Part shown: one piece after another, positions 57,972 through 64,000 of the stretch
Position numbering within the stretch: position 1 is the stretch's first letter
How the letters are laid out: each line of letters opens with the position of its first letter
Assembly: GCF_003123725.1 (NCBI RefSeq)
Contig: NZ_QETA01000001.1
Coordinates: forward strand, 682,001-746,000
DNA length: 64,000 bases
Source: Corticimicrobacter populi
Lineage (GTDB): Bacteria; Pseudomonadota; Gammaproteobacteria; Burkholderiales; Burkholderiaceae_B
Direction of reading: 5' to 3'
Notes under the pieces: model-generated
Told to the model about the DNA's origin: nothing
The model's database searches: none
The model's input: the letters and a program-made list of their open reading frames with translations, nothing else
Made by a program: the position numbers and the translations under genes

Positions 57972-59770
57972 GTGCATCACACATGACGGCTCCTGCGGAC
58001 GCACCAATCGAGACGCCAGTGGGTCAGGCCCAGGCAGCAGGTGTCGTGCTTGAGGTCAGTGACCTTGCGATCCGTATCGCGTCGGAAGACAGTAGCCGGG
58101 CGGCCGTCGAGGCACTGGCCTTGTGCATCCGACGCGGCGAGACCTTTGCGCTGGTGGGCGAATCCGGCTGCGGCAAGAGCCTGACGGCGCTGGCATTGCT
58201 GCGCTTGCTGCCCGAAACGGTCGAGCTGGCGCAGGGCAGTATCCGGCTCGCCGGCGAGGAGTTGACGGTATTGGCCGAGCGGGACATGCGCAATGTTCGG
58301 GGCGGTCAGATCGGCATGATTTTCCAGGAGCCGTCCACCAGTCTGAATCCTGTCATGACCGTAGGGCGGCAGGTCGTGGAGGTCGTGATGCGTCACACGC
58401 CATTGCGGGGTGAACAGGCCCGCAATCAGGCCATACGCTGGCTGGATCGGGTCGGGATTCCCGATGCGGCCCGGCGGCTGGACGATTATCCGTTCCAGTT
58501 TTCGGGTGGACAGAAGCAACGCATCATGATTGCCATGGCACTGGCGGGCGAACCTGCCTTGCTGATTGCAGATGAACCCACTACGGCGCTGGATGTGACC
58601 ATCCAGGCCCAGATACTGTCATTGCTGGCCGATATCCAGCGCGAACTGGGCATGGCCATTTTGCTGATTACGCATGACCTGGCCGTGGTGCGCCAGGTGG
58701 CCCATCAGGTGGCTTTGATGCGCCATGGCAGAATCGTCGATGTGGCACCGGTCGGTGATTTCTTCGAGCAGACGCAGCATCCTTACGCACAGGAATTGTT
58801 CGATGCGATTCCGGGGTATGAAAAGCGCGGCAGGCCGCTGTCGGCTGCCGGGCGCAAGCGGGAGGCAACGCCCGTGTTTGCGGAGGTGCTCGACTCCGGC
58901 GTGGTCCCGAAAGTGGCGATGGATATGAAAGCGGTGCAGACAGAGGCGAGCGCACAGTTGCCTGCGCTGTTGCAGGTACAGGATCTCAAGGTGCACTACC
59001 CGGTACGCAAGGGGCTGCTGCGGCGCGAAGTGGCCACGATTCGCGCTGTCGATGGCGTCAGTTTCGAACTACGCCAGGGACGCACGCTGGCCCTGCTGGG
59101 GGGGTCGGGTTGCGGCAAGACCACCACGGCCAAGGCCATGCTGCGCCTGCTCGACGGGCAGGCCCGGATATCAGGCAAGGTGCTGCTGGATGGTCAATCG
59201 GTGCTGGATGCCGGACGTGCGAGCATGAAAACCCTGCGTCGCCGTATCCAGATCGTGTTCCAGGATCCGTTTGCCTCGCTCGATCCGCGCATGCGCGTTG
59301 GCGAAATCCTGGACGAAGGCCTGGCCTCGTTGCGTCGCGACTTGCCGGTCGAGCTGCGCCGCCAGCGGATTGCCGGGTTGCTGGAGCGGGTCGGCCTGCC
59401 TGCGGATACGCAGACGCGCTATCCGCACGAGTTTTCCGGCGGTCAACGCCAGCGCATCGCCATTGCCCGGGCTCTGGCGACCGAGCCGGACGTGCTGGTC
59501 TGCGACGAACCGACCTCGGCGCTGGACGTATCGGTGCAGGCACAGATTATCGATCTGCTGCAGGAGTTGCAGCGGGAACTGGGCATGGCCTACCTGTTCG
59601 TGTCGCACAATTTCGGCGTGGTCGAATATCTGGCCGACGATATTGCCGTCATGGCGCAGGGTCGTATTGTGGAAATCGGCCCTGCGGAGCAGGTCCTGCT
59701 GGAGCCACGTCACGAAGAAACCCGTCAATTGCTGGCCGCCGTGCCGCGCCTTGATGCAAGACTGCCCTAA
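57968..59770 (+). CDS. Peptide-type ABC transporter ATPase with two nucleotide-binding domains
   Basis: A 600-residue fusion of DppD- and DppF-like ATPases, like YejF or GsiA. Domain 1 has Walker A GESGCGKS, signature FSGGQKQR and Walker B LLIADEPTTALD. Domain 2, from about residue 335, has GGSGCGKTT, FSGGQRQR and VLVCDEPTSALD. Both sites look active. It closes the ABC operon (binding protein, two permeases, ATPase), all overlapping or nearly so. DUF1178 follows after 32 bases. Confidence 0.94.
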   Translation: MSASHMTAPADAPIETPVGQAQAAGVVLEVSDLAIRIASEDSSRAAVEALALCIRRGETFALVGESGCGKSLTALALLRLLPETVELAQGSIRLAGEELTVLAERDMRNVRGGQIGMIFQEPSTSLNPVMTVGRQVVEVVMRHTPLRGEQARNQAIRWLDRVGIPDAARRLDDYPFQFSGGQKQRIMIAMALAGEPALLIADEPTTALDVTIQAQILSLLADIQRELGMAILLITHDLAVVRQVAHQVALMRHGRIVDVAPVGDFFEQTQHPYAQELFDAIPGYEKRGRPLSAAGRKREATPVFAEVLDSGVVPKVAMDMKAVQTEASAQLPALLQVQDLKVHYPVRKGLLRREVATIRAVDGVSFELRQGRTLALLGGSGCGKTTTAKAMLRLLDGQARISGKVLLDGQSVLDAGRASMKTLRRRIQIVFQDPFASLDPRMRVGEILDEGLASLRRDLPVELRRQRIAGLLERVGLPADTQTRYPHEFSGGQRQRIAIARALATEPDVLVCDEPTSALDVSVQAQIIDLLQELQRELGMAYLFVSHNFGVVEYLADDIAVMAQGRIVEIGPAEQVLLEPRHEETRQLLAAVPRLDARLP

Positions 59771-59802
59771 AATGCAGGCATGAGCGTTCATTCTTCCAAG
59801 GT

Positions 59803-60288
59803 ATGGCATTGAAAGTCTACGATCTGGCCTGTGGTCAGGGGCATCTCTTCGAAGGCTGGTTCGGTTCGCAGGAAGACTATGCGGATCAGCAGGCGCGTGG
59901 CCTGCTTCAGTGCCCATTGTGTGGCAGTACGCAGATCGAGCGCAGGCTGTCGGCTCCCCGGTTGAATGTCTCGGGCGCGACCGCCGCTACCACCAGAGAT
60001 AGCGGAGCTACCGACGTGGCAACCAGTGGCTCGACACAGGCAGCATTGGCAACACCTGAGGGTCAGGCACTACAGGCCGAGGCGCTGCGGCGGATGCGCG
60101 AGTTCGTGCGCAGCATGGACAATGTAGGGCCGCGCTTTGCCGAAGAGGCGCGCCGCATTCACGAGGGCGAGTTGCCCGAGCGGCCGATACGTGGCACCGC
60201 CACGCCCGAGGAGCGCCAGTCTCTGGCCGATGACGGTATCGGCATCATGCCGATACCGGATATTCTGGATGATGATCGTCTTCTATGA
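59803..60288 (+). CDS. DUF1178 family protein
   Basis: A 161-residue protein of unknown function. The N-terminal zinc-ribbon-like part (YDLACGQGHLFEGWFGS, then CPLCGS) defines DUF1178. A Ser/Thr/Ala-rich linker leads to a conserved helical C-terminus (FVRSMDNVGPRFAEEARRIH) and PEERQSLADDGI. It is cytoplasmic, with no signal. It lies directly after the ABC operon on the same strand. Confidence 0.9.
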   Translation: MALKVYDLACGQGHLFEGWFGSQEDYADQQARGLLQCPLCGSTQIERRLSAPRLNVSGATAATTRDSGATDVATSGSTQAALATPEGQALQAEALRRMREFVRSMDNVGPRFAEEARRIHEGELPERPIRGTATPEERQSLADDGIGIMPIPDILDDDRLL

Positions 60289-60343
60289 TCCCGGTTTTGC
60301 AGCGTGCCCCCGGATCTGTTCATGCCTGCCGTGCAATATGCTT

Positions 60344-60961
60344 TTATTGAATTATTTTTTGTAGTAATTCTTTGTATTCATTTTTGTAGAGGGTATTTTC
60401 TTCCTTGTCGATCATGCTCTGAAGAGAAAGCATGAGCTTTCTTTTTTCGGGATCCGGAAGCCGTTCTCTGCAATCAATGATTTTTTTCAGCTCGACGTAA
60501 AAATTTCTCTCGGAATTTTTTCTTGGTGAAATTCTTGGCATCGATGCAAGGTAGTCGAGTCTGTCCTGCCGCATACGAAACTGCGGGAAGCGCATGATGA
60601 ACAAAGAGACGTAGTAGTTTGCTTTTTTTAGATATTTTGTTTCGTCAAAAAAATCAAACAAATAGTCAGATGGAGGAAGTCCATATCTCTTGATCATGTT
60701 TCCTGTCGTGGAAATCGTGTTTATGATTGTTTTTATATCGAACCTTTCTGCCCTGCATAAAGAAACAATTTTTTTGGCCAGAGATGGGTCGGAAAGAAAG
60801 TTTTCATAGTGTTTTGAGTACTCCTTTCGGGATATCTTTTCAAGCTCATCTATTGATGATGATATCTCCTCTGGGTTCTCATGTTCGGGGTTGAAGGACT
60901 TGATCCTTGCAGAGATGACTCTGAGAGCATCGATGATTTTTTCTGGCCGATTCATATTCAT
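60344..60961 (-). CDS. AT-rich protein of unknown function
   Basis: A 205-residue protein from ATG 60961 (or 203 from ATG 60955). It is mostly helical and charged, with no signal peptide, membrane helix or motif I recognise. Codon use is strikingly AT-rich compared with efp and DUF1178 on either side, which suggests transfer. Its start lies only a few bases past the efp terminator hairpin and lacks a ribosome site, so its expression is unclear. The open frame extends to 60988, into that hairpin. Confidence 0.65.
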   Translation of the reverse strand: MNMNRPEKIIDALRVISARIKSFNPEHENPEEISSSIDELEKISRKEYSKHYENFLSDPSLAKKIVSLCRAERFDIKTIINTISTTGNMIKRYGLPPSDYLFDFFDETKYLKKANYYVSLFIMRFPQFRMRQDRLDYLASMPRISPRKNSERNFYVELKKIIDCRERLPDPEKRKLMLSLQSMIDKEENTLYKNEYKELLQKIIQ

Positions 60962-60963
60962 GA

Positions 60964-61001
60964 AATAAAAAACCCGGATGCGGCACAAGCCGATCCGGGT
61001 T
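60964..61001 (-). terminator. Rho-independent terminator after efp
   Basis: AACCCGGAT at 60971-60979 pairs with ATCCGGGTT at 60993-61001, with a 13-base loop. On the minus strand it is followed by a T-rich run (complement of AAATAAAAAA, 60963-60972). It lies about 115 bases past the efp stop and immediately before the start of the AT-rich gene. Confidence 0.75.
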
Positions 61002-61116
61002 CAGATCCTCTACGTCCTGCTGACCAGCATATGCCTGTCGGCACAATAGGCAGTGAAAGACAGAGTCCCGTGGGGTGGTGCCGTCTGGCGGCCCTCCGTC
61101 CGGGTCAGGGTCGGGA

Positions 61117-61674
61117 TCAGTTGGCACGGCTGCGGTATTCGCCGGTGCGAGTATCGATTTCGATCTTGTCACCGATTTCGCAGAAGAGCGGCACGGGAAT
61201 GTCGAAACCGGTGGCCAGCTTGGCCGGCTTGAGCACCTTGCCCGAGGTGTCGCCGCGCACGGCCGGCTCGGTGTAGATGATTTCGCGGACCACGGTGGTG
61301 GGCAGCTCGACCGAGATGGCGCGGCCTTCGTAGAACACGACTTCGGCAGGCATGTTCTCTTCCAGGTAGTTCAGCGCGTCGCCCATGCTGTCGGCTTCGA
61401 TTTCATACTGGTTGTATTCTTCGTCCATGAAGACATACATGGGATCGCCGAAATACGAGTAGGTGCATTCCTTGCGCTCGAGCATCACGACTTCGAACTT
61501 TTCGTCGGCCTTGTAGACCGATTCGCTGCCAGAGGCGCTCAGCAGGTTCTTGAACTTGAGCTTGACGACTGCGGCGTTGCGGCCGGACTTGTTGTATTCA
61601 GCCTTTTGGACGACCAGCGGCGCGCCATTGACCATGACGACGTTGCCGACGCGCAATTCCTGTGCGGTTTTCAT
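61117..61674 (-). CDS. efp: Translation elongation factor P, arginine type
   Basis: Relieves ribosome stalling at polyproline. The 185-residue protein has the three EF-P domains; the tip of domain I reads [11 protein letters not shown], with Arg32 at the modification site where most EF-Ps have lysine. Arg32 is rhamnosylated by EarP in betaproteobacteria and Pseudomonas, and earP is the next gene upstream on the same strand, 89 bases away. A hairpin terminator follows the gene. Confidence 0.96.
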   Translation of the reverse strand: MKTAQELRVGNVVMVNGAPLVVQKAEYNKSGRNAAVVKLKFKNLLSASGSESVYKADEKFEVVMLERKECTYSYFGDPMYVFMDEEYNQYEIEADSMGDALNYLEENMPAEVVFYEGRAISVELPTTVVREIIYTEPAVRGDTSGKVLKPAKLATGFDIPVPLFCEIGDKIEIDTRTGEYRSRAN

Positions 61675-61763
61675 TAATAAGTACTCCAGGGAACCAGATA
61701 CGCCCGGACCGGTCGCTGCCGGTGCCGGGTCAGCATCGTGAAAAAATGGTAAAGCCAGCTATT

Positions 61764-62927
61764 TTAGCCTGAGAGGGCGGTCTGCTTGTAGTAGAACGCC
61801 AATAATGCGCTGGCCAGATCATGCTGGCCATCAAGATAGGCAGAGAAATCCTGGAAAAACGTGTGCCAGCGGGCCCGATTGGCACAACGCAGACCCTGTT
61901 CCAGGGCTTCGGCGGTGCCGGCGTCGGCAGGACGGTTCCAGGCGAGCCAGGCCTGCCGGATCGTTTCGGGTGCCTGGGCCTGGTGCAGCCAGCCTTCAAC
62001 CTTGGCAAGATGCGCCTCTTCGTCCTGGCGATAGGCCTGCCACAGCATCGGCTGGCCAGCCAGCAGCGCACGCACGAAAGAGTCCTCGCCTCGCACCAGG
62101 TTGAGATCGGCACTCCACAGCAGACGGTCGTATTCGGGTTGTGGCAGGAACGGAATCCGAGCGATGTGCAGATTGGGGGCCAGCGTAGCCGGCAGCGCGG
62201 GCAGCATGACCCGTTCGGGAACCAGCAGCAGTATCTGGCCCGGCAGTCGACCCAGAGCCAGCAGCAGCTCGGCGACGGGGGCATCCGGATAGCAGAACAG
62301 GGTGACGATCTGCAGATCGGGTTGTTCGAGCAGTACCCGCGCGGTTTCGTCATGCGGCAGCAAGTCGGTCAGCCAGCGTCGAACCTGGGCAGTGTCAGCC
62401 TGCCACTCCTGACGTTGCCGGGTCAGCGTCTTTTCGCGCAGTATGCCGCCGGTGCCGGGCAGAAAGCCTGGGAAGAAGAAAAATTTTCGCTGTCCGTCGG
62501 GCTGGGGGGATTCCATACCGTGGCAGCCTGCTGCCCACGCCTCGGTCGCAAGATATTCAAGATTGAGCCACAGTTTGCTGCGGCCGGGCATGCGGGCGAT
62601 GTGGCTGGTGGGCGGATCGCAGGCAAAGGCTTCGATGACAATGTCATGCGGCTCGAGGTCGGGTATCGAGCCGGACCAGTGAATGATCTCTATCCCGGCA
62701 TGGGCCTGAGCGGACAGGCCGGGGTCGATAGCCCGACACAGGTGCTGGAATGCACGCAGATCATCCACCCACAGGCGTACCGGGCAGCCATGGTCTTGAT
62801 GCAGACAGCGCGCCAGGCGCCAGCACACACCGATATCGCCATAATTGTCGATCACACGACAGAACAGATCCACACCGGGCGCTGCCGGTGGCATGACGCG
62901 GGGATCAGACTGTCGTGCGGCCATCAT
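61764..62927 (-). CDS. earP: EF-P arginine rhamnosyltransferase EarP
   Basis: Transfers rhamnose from dTDP-rhamnose to Arg32 of EF-P. The 387-residue GT-B-like protein (DUF2331) has the conserved N-terminal FCRVIDNYGDIGVCWRLAR, with Asp27 and Asp31 corresponding to the essential acidic pair. FFFFPGFLPGTGGILRE and DLNLVRGEDSFVRALLAGQP are further family marks. The ATG at 62927 overlaps the pdxY stop; ATG at 62894 would remove 11 residues. Adjacency to efp supports the call strongly. Confidence 0.95.
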   Translation of the reverse strand: MMAARQSDPRVMPPAAPGVDLFCRVIDNYGDIGVCWRLARCLHQDHGCPVRLWVDDLRAFQHLCRAIDPGLSAQAHAGIEIIHWSGSIPDLEPHDIVIEAFACDPPTSHIARMPGRSKLWLNLEYLATEAWAAGCHGMESPQPDGQRKFFFFPGFLPGTGGILREKTLTRQRQEWQADTAQVRRWLTDLLPHDETARVLLEQPDLQIVTLFCYPDAPVAELLLALGRLPGQILLLVPERVMLPALPATLAPNLHIARIPFLPQPEYDRLLWSADLNLVRGEDSFVRALLAGQPMLWQAYRQDEEAHLAKVEGWLHQAQAPETIRQAWLAWNRPADAGTAEALEQGLRCANRARWHTFFQDFSAYLDGQHDLASALLAFYYKQTALSG

Positions 62928-63805
62928 GCCACCTTGGTGGCGTCGAACAGCCGTGTTGGTTGAACGATTTGCTGGCGGGCCTGCACCAGCGGCAGGTTGC
63001 GGCTGCCGCTGGGCAGCTCTGCGATCAGTCCATACAGGGTGCTGACGGCATGGCCCAGCGCCTGTGGCAGGGCATCGCCGACCAGCAAGCGGGCCAGCAG
63101 GGTCGATGAAAATACATCACCCATGCCGCTGGGCATCGGATCGAGCGAGATGATTGGGGTTGTGACCAGCCAGGCATCATCGCGGCGCACGGCCAGCGTG
63201 CCCAGTTGACCTTCCATGTCGGGGGTCAGCAGGCTGGTGATGATGATCGTGTCAGGGCCGGGCTGGCCCGGGCCGCTGCGCAGCAGACGCCGTGTCTCGG
63301 CGATGGCGTGAGGCAGGTCACGCAGCGAAGTGTCGCTGAGCAGTTCGAACTCGTATTGGTTGGGGGTGAGAATGTCCGCCTGTGGCATGGCGTATTGGCG
63401 CAGGAAGGGCGGAATGCCGGGCCTGACGAAGATGCCCCGGTGCACGTCGCCCATGACCGGATCGCACAGATAACGCACGGCCGGGTTTGCCTGGCGAATT
63501 TTACGCACTGCGTCGAGAATGGTCTGACCAATCGCGGCATCGCCCAGATAGCCGGACAGCACGGCCGCGCAGTGGGAGAGTACGTCGCGGGCCTGAAGGC
63601 CTTCGATCACGTCGCGGATATGTTCTGCGCTGAATACCTGCCCCTTGACCTCGCCGAACCCTGTGTGGTTCGAGAACTGGACCGTATGCACGGCCACGGC
63701 CTCGACGCCGGACAACTGCAGCGGCAGCATGGCGGCGGCATTGCCGACATGGCCCCATGCAACGTGGGACTGGATGGTCAGGACCAGGGGCGGATGCGTA
63801 TTCAT
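62924..63805 (-). CDS. pdxY: Pyridoxal kinase PdxY
   Basis: Phosphorylates pyridoxal in the vitamin B6 salvage pathway. The 293-residue ribokinase-fold protein has IQSHVAWGHVGNAAA at the N-terminus, YLCDPVMGD, TPNQYEFELL, and the catalytic GMGDVFSSTLLARL anion hole with its aspartate. The ATG at 63805 is chosen; the frame stays open beyond it, but only within the preceding gene. It is coupled to earP by a four-base overlap. Confidence 0.94.
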   Translation of the reverse strand: MNTHPPLVLTIQSHVAWGHVGNAAAMLPLQLSGVEAVAVHTVQFSNHTGFGEVKGQVFSAEHIRDVIEGLQARDVLSHCAAVLSGYLGDAAIGQTILDAVRKIRQANPAVRYLCDPVMGDVHRGIFVRPGIPPFLRQYAMPQADILTPNQYEFELLSDTSLRDLPHAIAETRRLLRSGPGQPGPDTIIITSLLTPDMEGQLGTLAVRRDDAWLVTTPIISLDPMPSGMGDVFSSTLLARLLVGDALPQALGHAVSTLYGLIAELPSGSRNLPLVQARQQIVQPTRLFDATKVA

Positions 63806-63806
63806 G

Positions 63807-64000
63807 TCAGTGGAACAACGCAGGTGCGGAGGGAACTTCCTCGGGCATCTCGGGATGCACCAGTTCCCCCTGCGGGTTGGGGAAATAGGGGGCACCGCAG
63901 TCTTCGCAGTGCTCGGGAGCCAGCAGGCCGGGAATGCGACGGATCTCACGCACACCGCTGCGGCGCAACAGTTCGCTGATCTGCGCGACGGTTTCGGCAC
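63807..64000 (-). CDS. C-terminal end of an uncharacterised protein (possibly DUF2863)
   Basis: The last 64 codons of a gene that starts beyond the window. The tail contains IRRIPGLLAPEHCEDCGAPY, a two-cysteine knuckle, and an acidic, Pro-rich end (EMPEEVPSAPALFH). The stop lies one base before the pdxY ATG, so the two are co-transcribed. The DUF2863 suggestion comes from memory of that family's C-terminus and is not secure. Confidence 0.6.
   Translation of the reverse strand, partial: AETVAQISELLRRSGVREIRRIPGLLAPEHCEDCGAPYFPNPQGELVHPEMPEEVPSAPALFH

Overview
The window is GC-rich chromosomal DNA, tightly packed with genes on both strands. Gene content and order point to a betaproteobacterium, most likely family Alcaligenaceae (Bordetella/Kerstersia/Castellaniella type). 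The evidence is an OmpR-EnvZ pair followed by tsaB-rimI-UDG, smc-zipA-ligA, trpB-trpA-accD, RNase E beside rluC, and an arginine-type EF-P next to its rhamnosyltransferase EarP. The genus cannot be fixed from the sequence alone. No rRNA, tRNA, CRISPR array, IS element or prophage was recognised.

Layout. 1-8 kb: envZ (cut by the window edge) and ompR on the minus strand; tsaB, rimI and a family-4 uracil-DNA glycosylase on the plus strand; a divergent nimT-like exporter/nimR-like AraC regulator pair; lplT. 7.6-14.4 kb: smc, zipA, ligA. 14.4-16.2 kb: a hipBA toxin-antitoxin module with a striking array of operator half-sites. 16.2-19.2 kb: an orphan LivF-like ATPase with an altered Walker A lysine, then ppiC-type isomerase, bolA, yciB and msrB, all minus. 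19.2-21.2 kb: complete BioMNY biotin ECF transporter. 21.2-26.2 kb: a Liv-type ABC operon with a LivM-LivG fusion. 26.2-32.3 kb: a secreted Ntn amide hydrolase, two tandem COG0523 GTPases behind a near-consensus Zur box, and an nth-rsxB-fpr-fdxA iron-sulfur/electron-transfer group. 32.4-40 kb: pncB, relA, trpB-trpA-accD and an MTHFR-family protein. 40-45.4 kb: rne with a long leader, rluC and a HAD phosphatase.

45.4-51.4 kb is the most accessory part. It holds a barstar-like inhibitor, a small zinc-ribbon protein, a chemoreceptor, an unrecognised 200-residue protein, an RsmI-like methyltransferase, maf, a markedly AT-rich secreted protein of unknown function and a possible gene remnant. 51.4-60.3 kb is a tightly overlapping run: BenE-type transporter, secreted nuclease, and a four-gene peptide-type ABC transporter whose binding protein is anchored at both ends, then DUF1178. 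60.3-64 kb: an AT-rich unknown gene beside the efp terminator, then efp, earP, pdxY and the tail of another gene.

The most interesting signals are the zinc-starvation (Zur) control of tandem metallochaperones, the seven alternating half-sites in front of hipBA, the degenerate orphan LivF, the doubly anchored ABC binding protein, and scattered immunity-like or AT-rich genes. No clearly new multi-gene system was established.
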